Positions 1 to 11,568 are shown, counted from the first letter of the stretch. The stretch is 64,000 bases of DNA from Delphinapterus leucas (GCF_002288925.2 NW_022098024.1:3537478-3601477), one strand, 5' to 3'. The notes: generated by a model not told the origin, from the sequence alone. A program made the numbers and translations.

Positions 1-1090
1 TGGTTTTGTAGGTCCTTTTCTTCTCTTGTGTTTCCCACTTAGAGAAGTTCCTTTAACATTTGTTGTAGAGCTGGTTTGGTGGTGCTGAATTCTCTTAGCT
101 TTTGCTTGTCTGTAAACCTTTTGATTTCTCCATCGAATCTGAATGAGATCCTTGCTGAGTAGAGTAATCTTGGTTGTAGGTTCTTCCCTTTCATCACTTT
201 AAGTATATCATGCCACTCCCTTCTGGCTTGTAGAGTTTCTGCTGAGAAATCAGCTGTTAACCTTATGGGAGTTCCCTTGTATCTTATTTGCCATTTTTCC
301 CTTGCTGCTTTCAATAATTTGTTTTTAATTTTTGCCAATTTGATTACTATGTGTCTCGGCATGTTTCTCCTTGGGTTTATCCTGTTTGGGACTCGCTGCA
401 CTTCCTGGACTTTGGTGGCTATTTCCTTTCCCATGTTAGGGAAGTTTTTGACTATAATCTCTTCAAATATTTTCTCTGGTCCTTTCTCTCTTTCTTCTTC
501 TTCTGGGACCCCTATAATGAGAATGTTGTTGCATTTAATGTTGTCCCAGAGGTCTCTTAGGCTGTCTTCATTTCTTTTCATTCTTTTTTCTTTATTCTGT
601 TCTGCATCAGTGAATTCCACCATTCTGTCTTCCAGGTCACTTCTCCATTCTTCTGCCTCAGTTATTCTGCGATTGATTCCTTCTAGTGTAGTTTTCATTT
701 CAGTTATTGTATTGTTCATTTCTGTTTGTTTGTTCTTTAATTCTTCTAGGTCTTTGTTAAACATTTCTTGCACCTTCTTGATCTTTGCCTCCATTCTTTC
801 TCTGAGGTCCTGGATCATCTTTACTATCATTATTCTGAATTCTTTTTCTGAAGGTTGCCTATCTCCACTTCATTTAGTTCTTCTTCGGGGGTTTTATCTT
901 GTTCCTTCATCTGGTACGTAGCCCTCTGCCTTTTCATCTTGTCTATCTTTCTGCGAATGTGGTTTTTGTTCCACAGGCTGCAGGTCTGTAATTCTTCTTG
1001 CTTCTGCCGTCTTCCCTCTGGTGGATGAGGCTATCTAAGAGGCTTGTGTAAGTTTCCTGATGGGAGGGACTGGTGGTGGGTAGAGCTGAC
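1..1090 (-). mobile_element. 5' part of an inverted L1 retrotransposon (runs off left edge)
   Basis: On the minus strand this reads from the end of an L1 5'UTR (about 1090 to 938) into ORF1 (937 to 39). ORF2 and the 3' end lie outside the window. The 5'UTR part matches the one just before ORF1 in the L1 at 50.2-50.36 kb, so both belong to related, relatively young L1 groups. Similarity to that copy stops near 1088, so this copy lacks about 0.75 kb of 5'UTR and is probably 5' truncated. A target site duplication cannot be tested because the 3' end is missing. Confidence 0.92.
39..937 (-). pseudogene. L1 ORF1 (RNA-binding chaperone protein), frameshifted near its N-terminus
   Basis: L1 ORF1p is a trimeric coiled-coil RNA-binding protein that packages L1 RNA. 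The intact stretch is 263 residues (830 to 39), starting at an internal Met. A K/E-rich heptad coiled coil covers roughly residues 1-100. The RRM-like core follows (NILIIGVPEEEE, then IIVKNFPNMGKEI), and then the C-terminal domain (RLTADFSAETLQARREWHDI). The probable native ATG is at 937, in the conserved context MKRQRA. Compared with the copy at 50.36 kb, one base is missing at about 851-856, which puts stops between that ATG and the long frame. About 35 N-terminal residues are therefore out of frame. The rest is well preserved, which suggests a fairly recent insertion. Confidence 0.9.
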
Positions 1091-1194
1091 TGTTCGGTGC
1101 TTGATATTTATTTAATGAATGAATAGTGGTGAACATTCATTTGTCTCCTGTAATGTAATTGGAACTCTTTTATTAATCATTTAAATCATATGAA

Positions 1195-1380
1195 AACTAT
1201 GATACCTACTGTAAGGTAGGCATGATCCTTAAAGTATTATCTCAATTAATTCTTAAAATCTCACTCTGAAATATGTACTACTATGATCATCCCTGTATTA
1301 TGCACTAGGAAAATGAGGCCTAGAATAAGATCAACTTTCCCAACATACAGTGATCAGAAATAAAAAATCGATCCTCACAA
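1195..1380 (-). repeat. MIR-like ancient SINE fragment
   Basis: The stretch has the reverse-complement MIR pattern: a GGTAGGCATGATCCT-like block, then TTATCTCAATTAATTCT, then GAAAATGAGGCCTAGA. MIRs are old tRNA-derived SINEs shared by all mammals, and the divergence here fits that age. The rest of 1091-2139 shows nothing else recognisable apart from the CA repeat. Confidence 0.65.
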
Positions 1381-1763
1381 GCTTATTTATATTTTCTCTT
1401 TCTTTTTAAGGACAATAACACTTTAAGACATACATATAATCAGATGTTTCTAGTGGGAAGAGAGAATAAAGGTTTCAAAAGCATAGAAATCTATTAAGGG
1501 CTTCATAGAAAAATACGAAGCGAACTTAAAATGCTCAAGGTCTTTTATTTTATTCATGGAAGATCCTGTAGGAAGTAAGACTGGTGAAACTATTTAGATG
1601 AACGGTTGAAAATTATGCATTGTGAATTCAGTTATGGTTTAGAGGAAAATTGAATCAACACAAGGCCTGGATCAATTAACGACTTCCTTTCCTGTATTTC
1701 TGAGGCACAAGTTCTAGAGTTTTAATTCTCTTAACAAATGTAAGAGCTTGTCTTTCTCTCACT

Positions 1764-1789
1764 CACACACACACACACACACACACACA
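1764..1789. repeat. (CA)13 microsatellite
   Basis: An uninterrupted CA dinucleotide run in otherwise single-copy sequence. Confidence 0.97.
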
Positions 1790-2139
1790 ATTCTAACTTA
1801 AAACAAATAGGTATATTTAGGTAAGTTAATTTTCCAATAGAAGTTTTGGAAAAGTCTTTCCTAGTACTTTAAATGCTTCTATGTTATGATAGAGAAGCCA
1901 GTAATTATTCCACTTAATTTGTAGTCTCTGAAAGTTGCTAAAAATTTGTCAAGTCTCTTGAAATTGTGTAGAATGAATCTCTGTGTAGCATTCTCATTTC
2001 ATCATCCAAATGAAAACCAGCCACTGAGGCTGTAAGTTCCAGTTTGTTCTCAGTTTTCCCAAGTATATGTGCCAACTGTGTATGAAGAATATATGGGTAT
2101 TAAGTCTCAAGATATATAGCTAATTGAGGAAAACTTGAT

Positions 2140-2690
2140 GTAGTGTAAGCCTGGAAGGTGATTTTCTCTCTCCTAAAACAAGTACCTGATTTAAACTTTG
2201 ATTGCTGAGGCATCCTCTCCTAAGAGGCACCCACTTCAAAGAGGCATCCACTTCAAAAAAGGCATTCACTTCAAAGATAACTATCACAAACAAACAGGTT
2301 TCCAGCCTCTTGACTAGATAAAGACCCTCCCTGGCTCCCCCACCAAGCTCCTTTGTTTTAGAGATCTTGGTTGATTTCCATAACTGACCATTAGAGCTCC
2401 TTTTTTTTTTTCTCTTCCTGCTTTACTTTCCTGTTCTTATGTTTTAAATTCACCAATAAAGAGTGAGCCCACAAAATCCTAGACAACTACCTTCAATCCC
2501 AATAAAAGCAGAGTTCCAGGCCCATGCTCTCTTTCTCTACCAGTGACCTGGCTATGTGGCTGCAGGTGTGCCACGTGCTTTCCAGGACCTGTGAGTAATA
2601 AACCTTTTTTTTTTTTTTTTCAGTTTTCTGACAGTTATTGCTGAGGGTTTCTTGCAGTTGTAATAATCACGAAGATCTGTCCAGCCATAA
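2140..2690 (+). mobile_element. LTR-like block (possible solo LTR of an old endogenous retrovirus)
   Basis: The block has LTR-like layout: a TATA-like AATAAAAG at about 2501, a C/T-rich transcript-start-like stretch, an AATAAA at about 2597 followed by a T-rich tract, and a short U5-like tail. It also carries a triplicated short motif (listed separately). I could not define clean TG...CA ends or a target duplication, and no internal retroviral genes are present. The alternative is ordinary single-copy DNA with chance signals. Confidence 0.4.
2224..2276 (+). repeat. Three imperfect copies of a 16-20 bp tandem unit
   Basis: The unit is GAGGCATCCACTTCAAA with small changes. Copies lie at 2224-2240, 2241-2260 and 2261-2276. 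Such short direct repeats occur in retroviral U3 regions, in keeping with the LTR-like call around it. Confidence 0.85.
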
Positions 2691-3014
2691 GGTTATCACT
2701 AAGCTAAGACCAGCACAAAACACTTGAAATTGCTCTACATATCACAAATTAAAACTACTCTCAACTCCATAGGGACATACTACAGTGCATGCCGTTAGCA
2801 ACTTAATTTACTTGCTATTTCATTGACTTACCTCAGGACAAACATCTCTGAATGAAAAAGCAAACCACTAGAGTTGGCAACTCTTCAAAGGCATCTAATT
2901 ACAAGAATAAGTTGTATCATCTGAGGCTATGTTCCCCATTTTGGCATTTGCTATTTATCAACAAGGTCATCTAATTCTGGGTAATCACACTGGCTTTTTA
3001 TTTTGGGTAGAATA
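2691..3014. other. No recognised feature
   Basis: AT-rich sequence between the LTR-like block and the old L1. I see no gene or repeat here. Confidence 0.5.
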
Positions 3015-3842
3015 CCATTTTTATTTTAAAAAACTAGTTCCTGGTTCCTATGTAAGAAGCTTGAAAGTTGCCACTCTGTCCTAATAACAAGTAAAAAACT
3101 GAAGAAATTGAAAAATCAGCAACTCTTCTTGGATCCATAAGAGAGGGGAGAACAGGGGGTAAACCATTGCCCCCAAGATGGAAGAAACAGGAGAATACAG
3201 GGAGTCATGGCTTAGCAGAGACTCAGCAGAAACCATCTCAAGAATTAGAGCTGGGGTAGAAAACCTGAATTGTAATTGATGAGTTGCTAGATGCACAGTG
3301 TGGAAAGTTTGAGAGTTAAAAATTCCAGGGCGACCTGGTAATAGACCCCTGCAATATTGTGAGATTTATCTTCTGGAACTGGACCAGATTCCCACAGTAA
3401 ATATTAAAGGAAAATCCCTTGTGCTTCCAGCAGGGAGAAGAGGTAAAGAAACCATCTTGAAATATACTAGAACACTCTGTTCTCAACAAATCCTGCCCTC
3501 GCGGAAATTAATTAACCGGAACCTAATCTTCTGGGGGATTATCAGAGTTTAATTGACCTGGAGCAGGGAAATTACCAACTCCAGCTGGCTCTAGTCTTCT
3601 ATTTGGGAGAAGGGAAATACTCGGTTTCAGCCTACGCTAGCCATCCTGGTCCATCTAACCGTGGAGAAAAAAACAAAAGAAACTCTCATGTAGTTTACAG
3701 TCTAGAGGCATAGATTCACTAAAAGACTGAGACCTAATCATAGGACTATAGAATGCTTCCCCTCCCCCCATACTTACCGCATTATTAAAGGCCTATTTAC
3801 AACAGTTCCTTTTACCTAGTACATCATGTCTGGCCATCAAGA

Positions 3843-4132
3843 AAAAGTTGCAAGGTAGGGGCTTCCCTGATGGTCCAGTGATTAAGAATCTGGCTTCCAG
3901 TACAGGAGACATGGGTTCAATCCCTGTTTGGGGGACTAAGATCCCACATGCCATGGGGCAACCAAACCTGTGTGCCACAACTACTGAGCCCCAGAGCTAC
4001 AACAAAGAGCTTGCGCACTGCAGTGAAAGATCCCACATGCCACATTGAAGATCCCATGTGCCACAACTAAGATCTGAAGCAGCCAAACAAATAAATAAAT
4101 ATTTTTTTAAAAAAGGAAAGAAAAGTTGCAAG
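3843..4132 (+). mobile_element. CHR-like tRNA-derived SINE with 12-bp target duplication
   Basis: It starts with the CHR/Bov tRNA-like head (GGGGCTTCCCTGATGGTCCA, then GGGTTCAATCCC as B box). The middle repeats the phrase ATCCCACATGCCA and its variants, and the tail is A/T-rich. The direct repeat AAAAGTTGCAAG flanks it at 3843-3854 and 4121-4132. It has lost most of its CpGs, so it is older than the GC-rich CHR copies elsewhere in the window. Confidence 0.92.
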
Positions 4133-4199
4133 TATGCCAAGAGGCAAAAAAATTGGAAGAGATAGAGGAAGGATCAGAAACAGACATGGTAGGGATATT

Positions 4200-4960
4200 G
4201 GAATTATCAGACTGGGAATTTAAAACAGCTATGATTAATATCTAAAGTCTCTAATGGATGAAGTAGACAGTAAGTGAGAACAGATGGGCAGTGTAAACAG
4301 AGACATGGAAATCCTAACAAAGACCCAAAAAGAAATGCTAAAAATCAAAAACACTATAACAGAAATGAAAAATGCCATGCCTTTGAAAGGCTTTTTGGTA
4401 GACAACAAAATATCTATAGACTGTGAGACAACTACAGAATTTGTAACATATGCATAATGGGACTATCAGAAGAAGAATAAGGAGAGAAAAAAACCCAGAA
4501 GAAATACTAGTATTTGAAACAATATTGACAGAAGGTTTCCCTAAATTAATGTCAAACACTACACCTCAGATCCAGGAAGTTGAGAACACCAAACAGAAAA
4601 AATGCAACAAAAAAAAAGGAATATAATTTTCAAACTGTACAAAAGTAAAGATAAACAAAAAATTCTGAAAGAAGCTGTGGGCAGGGAGGGACAGAAACAC
4701 CTTACCAATAAAAGAACAAAGATAACAATTATAATTGACTTTTCCTCAAAAACCATGAAAGCAAGAAGAGAGTGGAGTGAAATATTTAAAGCACTGAGAG
4801 AAAAAAGCCTACCAACCTAGAAATCTGTACCCAGATAAATTAGCCTTCAAAAGTGAAAGAGAAATAAAGATTTTCTCAGACAAAAATTGAGAGAATTTCT
4901 TGCCAGTAGACTTGACTTGCAAGGAATGTTAGATGAAATTCTTTAAAAGAAACAGGGAGA
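4200..4960 (+). pseudogene. Decayed L1 ORF1 of the old L1
   Basis: Residual frames read an ORF1 C-terminal domain: DFSSKTMKARREWSEIFKAL at 4738-4797. This is followed by the conserved lead to the ORF1 end (CAGACAAAAATTGAGAGAAT near 4879). Many stops and frameshifts are present. Confidence 0.8.
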
Positions 4961-5133
4961 AAATTATAGGGGGAAACCTGGATCTACATAAAGAAAGGAA
5001 GGGCATAAAAGAAGGAACAAGTGAAGGTAAAATAAAACCTTTTATTCTTAATTGGTCTAACAGATAACAATTTGTTCAAAATATAATAATACCAATGATG
5101 TATTTGATTACTTATGTATATGTATATAACTTA

Positions 5134-5136
<3 letters not shown>

Positions 5137-5176
<40 letters not shown>
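5137..5176. repeat. (AT)20 microsatellite
   Basis: A pure AT dinucleotide run at the left edge of the insertion into the old L1. A second short TA run lies at about 6317-6331 on the other side. Confidence 0.97.
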
Positions 5177-5180
<4 letters not shown>

Positions 5181-5273
5181 CTTGCCCTTCTGTCAGGACC
5201 AACTAACCCATGTTCAGCTGCTGTTCACATAAAACCCTTCTCAACTCTGGCCTTCAAAGTTCTCATTTGAATA

Positions 5274-5881
5274 CAGGCATACCTTGGAGATATTGAGAGT
5301 TTGCTTCCAGTCCACCACAATACAGTGAATATTGCAGTAAATCAAGTCACACCAATTTTTTGGTTTCCCGGTGCATATAAAAGTTATGTTATACTATATT
5401 ATAGTATATTAAGTGTGCAATAACATTTTGTCTTAAAAACAATATACATACCTTAATTAAAAAATAATTTATTGTTTGAAAATGCCAACCATCATCTGAA
5501 CCTTCAGCCAATCCTAGTAGTAACATGAAAGATCACTGAGGGTATTCCCTGGTGATCCAGTGGTTAGGGCTTCACGCTTCCACAGTAGGGGGCACAGATT
5601 TGATCCCTGGTCAGGGAAATAAGATCCCATGTGCCCCGCAGCACAGCCAAAAAAAAAGAGAAAGATTGCTGATCACAGATCATCATAATAAATAACAGTG
5701 ACAAAGTTTGAAATATGGTGAGAATTAAAAAGTGACACAGAGACATGAAATAAGCAAATGCTGTCAGGAAAACAGTTCTAATAGACTTGCTTGACATAGG
5801 GTTGCCACAAACCTTCAATTTGTAAAAAGCACAAATTGCAAAATGCAATAACGCAAAGTGTAGTAAAACAAGGTATGCCTA
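5274..5881 (+). mobile_element. Tigger1-like DNA transposon (pogo/Tc1-mariner), non-autonomous
   Basis: The left terminal repeat reads CAGGCATACCTTGGAGATAT and the right end AAACAAGGTATGCCT, the inverted termini of Tigger1. The subterminal blocks also match (TTTTTTGGTTTCCCGGTGCA; GTTGCCACAAACCTTCAATT). TA dinucleotides flank it at 5272-5273 and 5882-5883, as expected for this superfamily. The transposase region is missing, so it is an internally deleted passenger element. A SINE (5540-5659) sits inside it. Confidence 0.92.
5527..5672 (+). mobile_element. Short CHR-like SINE inside the Tigger element
   Basis: The tRNA-like head TTCCCTGGTGATCCAGTGGT leads into TTGATCCCTGG (B box) and AAGATCCCATGTGCCCCGCA, then an A-rich tail. 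It is about 120 bp. The imperfect 13-bp repeats GAAAGATCACTGA (5527-5539) and GAAAGATTGCTGA (5660-5672) are the target duplication. Confidence 0.9.
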
Positions 5882-6559
5882 TATTTGCACCTGTGGCAGC
5901 TCCACCCAAGCCTGCAACCTAGGCTTCAAGGTTCACCACCACAGCCCTCCTACATTGCAGCTTAGTGTCCATGGTGTGAGGGTTGGGGGGACGTGGGGGT
6001 CCCACCTGCTCCCCCAGGGTCTTGTGCATGTCACTGACTGCCAGCAATGGCCAGGTATGGGCCCTACACTCCAGCATCATCCATTTTCAGGGCTAGTTGA
6101 TTCAGCAGGTGAGTTGCTACACAGTCCTTAGTGGATTCTGACTTCAATGACCACTGTCCTGATTTTTATTTGAATAGTTTATTTCTGTTAATGATAGGGT
6201 ATTTCCTCAACAAATTCAAAAAATTAATTTCCTAACAGTGAATGATAAGGTAAATCTAGAGAAGTTAACCCATAGCATTATCTTGAAATTTCAGAGAAAT
6301 TTTTGTATGTAAGTTTATATATATATATATACTGAAGTTATATACATATGCATACATAGCACATATATATGTATATTTGATTATGTATGCTTATATATAA
6401 GTGAATGAATGACCACAGTGATACAAGGAACAGGGAAGAGGAATTATTTTGTTATAAGATATTTACACTACCCATGAAATGGTATAGCGTTATTTGAAAG
6501 TAGGCTTGGATTAACTGTCAATGTACATTGTAAACTCTAGGGCAACCATTAAAAGAAGT

Positions 6560-9500
6560 AAAAAAAAAAGTATAACCAATATGCTAAGAAAGGAGAGAAA
6601 ACGGAATCATATAAAATGCTCAATTAAAATTATAAAAGTCAGAAAGAGAGTGGAGGACAAAAATAGGAACAAAAAACAAGGATAACAAATAGAAAACAGT
6701 AGTGAATATGGTAAATATTATTCTAGCTATATCACTAATCACTTTGAATGTCAAAAAGTGAAAAACAGATTGTCAGAGTGGATCAAAAAAACAAGACCCA
6801 ACTATGTTCTGATTTCATGAAACCCACGTTACATATAAATAAACATGTAGATTAATAATAAATGGATGGAAAAAGATATACCATGCTGACAGTAGGCAAC
6901 AGAAAGCAAGAGTAGCTATTTTACTTTCAGAAAAAGTAGGTAGGCTTCAAGGTAAGGAAAGTTATCGAAGATGAAGAAGAGCACTATATAATGATAAAGT
7001 GAGCAGTTATCCAGGAACACATAACAATCCTTAATGTGTAGGCACCTAACAACAGAACTACAAACTAAGTAAGACAAAAGCTTATAGAATTGAAAAAAGA
7101 AATAGATGAATTGAGTATCATAGTTGGAGACTTCAACAACACTCTATCAGAAAGGAACAGGCATAGCAGGCAGAAAATTAGTAAGGATAGAACTTGATTA
7201 AACAATACCTTCAACTACTGGATATAATTAATAACTATAAACTTCATCCAACAATAGCAGAATATACATTCTTCTCAAGCTCACATGGGGCACTGACCAA
7301 TATAAACCATATTCTAGGCCAAAAGCACATCTTAACAGATTTTAAAGAATAGAAATCATACAATGTCTGCTCTCAGACCACAGTGGAATTAAACTAGAAA
7401 TCAAGAGCAAAAAGATAACTAGAAAATTCCAAAATATGTGGAGATTAAACAACATACTTCTAAATAACACATGGGCCAAAGAAGAAATCTGAAGAGAAGT
7501 TTAGAAATATTTTGAACTTAATGAAAAGGAAAACACAGCTTATTGAAATTTGTGGGATGCAGCAAGCAGTGCTTAGAGGTACACTGTGTGCATTAGAAAG
7601 GATTCGAAAACATGAAAAGAAGAAATATATAAAATCCAAGTTTTCACTGTAGGAAACTAGGAAAAGAAGAGCAAAATAAATCCAAAGTAAGCAGAAGGAA
7701 AGAAATAATAAGAATTTAAGAAGAAATGAATAGAATTGAAAACAAGAAATCAACAGAGAAAATCAGTGAAATCAATATCTGGGTCATTGAAAAGATCAAT
7801 AAAATGAATAAGTCTCTTGCCTATCTAACTAAGGAGAAAAGAAGGACATAGATTTCTAGTATCGTATGTGAAAGAGGGGACATCACTGTAGATCCTATGG
7901 ACATTAAAAGGATAATAAAGGGATACTATGAACAACTCTATGCCCACAAATTTGATAACCTAGATAAAATTGACCAATTCCTTTAAAGAACTCACACAAG
8001 AAAAAGATCAACAATCTGAAGAGGCCTATATCTATTAAAGACATTGAATCTATAACTAATAACCTTACAAAATAAAAAGAACCAGGCCCAGATGTGTTTA
8101 CTGGTGCATTCTACAAACATCTGATGAAGAAAGTATACCAATTGTCCACAATCTCTTTCAGAGGATAGGAACAGAGGAAATACTTCCTAACTCATTCTAA
8201 GAGGCCATTTCCCTAATACTAATACGTTCCCCTAAAACAAGATAAAGACACTACAGGAAAACTATAGATCAATATCTCTCATGAACATGGATGCAAAAAA
8301 AAAAATTATACACCATGACCACAAGGGTATGTATGCAAGGCTAGTTCAACATTCTAAAATCACTTAATGTAATCTATCACATTATCAGGGTAAAAAGGAA
8401 AAATTACATGATCATATCAGTAGATGCAGAAAAAGCATCTGACCAAATCTAATGCTCATTCATGATAAAAACTCTCAATTAATTAGAAGTAGAGGGGAAC
8501 TACCTCAACTTGATAATAAATATATACAAAAAACTTACAGTTAACATCATAATTAATAATTAGAAACATGAAACTTTCTTGCTAAGATCTGGTATAAGGC
8601 AAGGATGTCCCTGCTCACCAACGTTTTTCAATATTATGCTGGAAATACTAGATAACAGAATAAAACAAAAAAAAGAAATAATAGCTATAAAGATTGAAAA
8701 GGAAATGATAACACTGCCTTTTTTATACAGATGACATGACTGTCTATGTAGAAAGACATCTAAAAGAATCATCAACAACAACAAAACTCCAATGAATAAA
8801 TGGAATTTTAAAACAAAAACATAATATCATCTACATTAGTATCCGAAAACTTGAACTAAAGTATAAATATAACAAAATATATGCAAGATCTATATAAGGA
8901 AAACTATAAAACTCTGACAAATGAAATTAAAGTAGAACTAAATAAATAAAGAAATATTAGATGTTCATGGATAGATTCAATATCGTCAAGATGTCAGTTC
9001 TGTGCAATTTGATCTGTGGATTCAATACACTTCTAATCAAAATCCCAACAAGTTATTTGTGGATATCAACAAACTGATTCTAGAGTTTATGTGGAGAGTC
9101 AAGAGACCTAGAACAGCCAATACAATATTGAAGGCGAAGAAGAAAGTTAAAGGACTTACACTACCCAACTTTAAGACTTACTGTAAAGCTACAGTAATGA
9201 AGACCACGTGGTGTTGGTGAAAGAATAGACAAATAATCTATGGAACAGAGAGCCCAAAAATAGACCCCTATAAATAAAGTCAACTGGTCTTTGAGCAAAG
9301 GCAATATAATGTATCAAAGGTAGTCTTTTCAACAAGTGGTGCTGAAACTAGACATCCACATGCAGAAAAAAAAAAAAAAAACTAGACAGATTTTATACCC
9401 TTCACTAAAATTAGCTCAAGATGGATAATGGATCTAAATGTAAAATACAAACTATGACCTAAAAGATAACATAGGAGAAAACCTACATGATCTTAGTTAT

Positions 9501-10200
9501 TGTGATGTCTTTTTTAATACAACACCAAAGGCATGATCCATGAAATAAATAATTCATAAGCTGAACTTCATTAAAATTAAAAGCTTCTGTAAAGGCAATG
9601 TTTAGAGAATGAGGAAACAAGTCACAGATCAGGAATAATGTTTGAAAAAGATACATCTGATAAATGACTGTCATCTAAAATATTCAGAGAACTCAAACTC
9701 AAAAATAAAACAAACAACCCTATTAAGGACCTTAACACACCAATGAAGATATACAGATGGCAAATAAGCATAAAAAATGCTTTACATAATATGTCATCAG
9801 GGAAATACAATTTAAAACAACAATGCGATACTGCTACACACCTATTCGAATGACCCAGATCCAAAAGTGACAGTGCCAAATGCTGACAAAGATGTGGAGC
9901 AAAATAACTCTTATTCACAGCCAGTGGGAATACAAAATGGTACAGTCATTTTAAAAGACAGGACATTTGGTAGGTGAATGCTTAAATAAACTGTGGTATA
10001 TGCAGGTAATGTTATATTCTTTAGCATGAAAAAGAAACGAGCCATCAAGCCATGGAAAGACTTGGAGGAAGTGCATATTTCTAAATGAAAGAAGCCAATC
10101 TGAAAAGGCTACCTAAAGTGTGATTCCAACTACATATATGACATACTGAAAAGGCAAAACGATGGAGATAGTAAAAAGATTAGTGGCTGCTAAGGGCTGA
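6560..10200 (+). pseudogene. Decayed L1 ORF2 (endonuclease/reverse transcriptase) of the old L1
   Basis: L1 ORF2p nicks DNA and reverse-transcribes L1 RNA. The order is preserved: endonuclease region about 6560-7300, linker about 7380-7800, and RT region about 7900-8800. The RT active-site box is recognisable at about 8725-8760 (YTDDMTVYVE, with a frameshift just before). The thumb/C-terminal region follows; a 72-residue frame at 9002-9220 reads KLILEFMWRVKRPRTANTI. Stops and frameshifts occur throughout, so no function is possible. Confidence 0.85.
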
Positions 10201-10621
10201 GGCAGAGAAGAGATGAACAGACAAAGACAGGATTTTTAGGGCAGTGAAAAACTCTGTATGATACCATAATGGTGAATACATGTCATGGTATATGTCCAAA
10301 CCCATAGAATGTACACCAAGACTGAATCATAATATAAACTGTGGATTTGGGGTGCCGTGTCAATGTAGGTTCATCAACTGCAACAAATTTACAACTCCGG
10401 TGGTGGATGCTGATATTGGGGAGGGTATGCATTGTAGAAACAGGGTATATATGGGAAATCTACACCTTCCCCTCAATTTTTTATGACAAAAACTGCTCTT
10501 AGAAAGTGTCTTAAAATCTAAAAAAGATAATAATTTAAGGAATAACCTCCATAATATAAACTGAAAGGAATAAAATATAAAGAATAATAGAAAATAATAT
10601 TCAGAAAAAGATATCAATAAA

Positions 10622-10848
10622 AAGTAAATGTTTTGCGCTCCCCTGGTGGTGCAGTGGTTGAGAGTCCGCCTGCCGATGCAGGGGACACGGACTCGTGCCC
10701 CGGTCCGGGAAGATCCCACATGCCGCGGAGCGGCTGGACCCGTGAGCCATGGCCGCTGAGCCTGAGCGTCCGGAGCCTGTGCTCCGCAACGGGAGAGGCC
10801 ACAGCAGTGAGAGGCCCAAGTACCACAAAAAAAAAAAGTTAATGTTTT
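10622..10848 (+). mobile_element. GC-rich CHR SINE with 13-bp target duplication
   Basis: The body (10635-10835) has the tRNA-like head (CCCTGGTGGTGCAGTGGTTG), the GC-rich middle (GCCGCGGAGCGGCTGG) and the tail GAGAGGCCACAGCAGTGAGA plus poly(A). AAGTAAATGTTTT (10622-10634) and AAGTTAATGTTTT (10836-10848) are the target repeats, with one mismatch. Many CpGs survive, so it is young. It sits exactly at the left junction of an older L1 3' end. Confidence 0.95.
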
Positions 10849-11260
10849 CACAAGTAAATAAACTCATAGAAAAAGATCAGATTTGTGGTTACCAGTGGCA
10901 GGGTCTTGGCGGGAGGGGGAATTGGATGAAGATAGTCAAAATGTACAAACTTCCAGTTATAAGATAAATAAGTACTTGAAATGTAATGTACAACAGGATA
11001 AATATAATTAATAATTAACTCTGTTCTGTGTTATCTATGAAAGCTGTTAAAAGTAAATCTTAAGTTCTCAGCACAAGCAAAAATGTTTTTTAAATTTTTA
11101 ACTATTATTTTTCTATTTCTTTAGTTTTATATCTATACAAGATGGTGGATATTCACTAAAATTTTGTGATGTATACAAGTCAAATCGTTCTACTGTGCAC
11201 CTTAAACTTATATAGTGCTGTAAGTCAACTATATCTCATTAAAACTGGAAGAAAAAAAAG
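10849..11260 (+). mobile_element. L1 3' end fragment (L1MA/MB-type)
   Basis: The sequence runs through typical mid-age L1 3' terminal blocks: GTGGTTACCAGTGGCAGGG, then AAATCTTAAGTTCTCAGCAC, then CACCTTAAACTTATATAGTG, ending AAAACTGGAAGAAAAAAAA. It is 5' truncated, with about 0.4 kb left. GTAAATATTTT after the tail resembles GTAAATGTTTT left of the CHR SINE, a likely target duplication for this L1 as well. Confidence 0.85.
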
Positions 11261-11568
11261 TAAATATTTTTATAGAAAGGATACTTACACATTGTTTTTA
11301 GAAAGCCATTTAGTGATAGAGATTCATAAGGTTCTTCATTTGTTCTGCTCATGTATTTCCTATTTTTGAAATCTAAAGAAATCAAATGATCAGAATATGA
11401 AAAAAATACATATCACAGATACATCACTACTATTATTGAAAAATAAAACAACCTAAGAGTTCAATAATATTTGATAACTTAAAGCAATCTATTGTCTAGC
11501 CATAGGATGGAATATTAATCATTGTTCAACTTCTTTTACACTACAACAGCCATGAAAAGTATAGTGAA

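Larger units (their letters stand above)
5177..6300. mobile_element. Unassigned insertion inside the old L1 (hosts the Tigger element)
   Basis: L1-like sequence stops at the (AT)n and resumes around 6300. The flanks of the Tigger (5177-5271 and 5884-6230) are GC-richer and show no L1 match. The right flank includes a G-rich stretch (GAGGGTTGGGGGGACGTGGG). It may be an old LTR or DNA element that I cannot name. Its true borders are blurred by the AT repeats. Confidence 0.4.
3015..10530 (+). mobile_element. Old near full-length L1 (L1M-type) with nested insertions
   Basis: Ordered L1 parts can be followed on the + strand. A 5'UTR-like region is at about 3015-4200, the ORF1 region at about 4200-4960, the inter-ORF region at about 4960-6560 and ORF2 at about 6560-10200. 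The 3'UTR ends near 10520 and carries the block CATAGAATGTACACCAAGAC, typical of L1MC/L1ME 3' ends. All frames are full of stops, so it has been dead for a long time. It is split by a CHR-like SINE (3855-4120), an unassigned insertion (about 5177-6300), and within that a Tigger element carrying another SINE. The exact 5' limit is uncertain, and a compound of two related L1s cannot be excluded. Confidence 0.8.

Noticed and set aside
265..921. 218-residue open frame on the + strand
   Set aside because: It is the antisense shadow of L1 ORF1; the minus strand gives the recognisable protein.
10680..10730. tRNA-like B box (GACTCGTGCCCC)
   Set aside because: Part of the SINE head. No cloverleaf with a proper acceptor stem, so not a tRNA gene.
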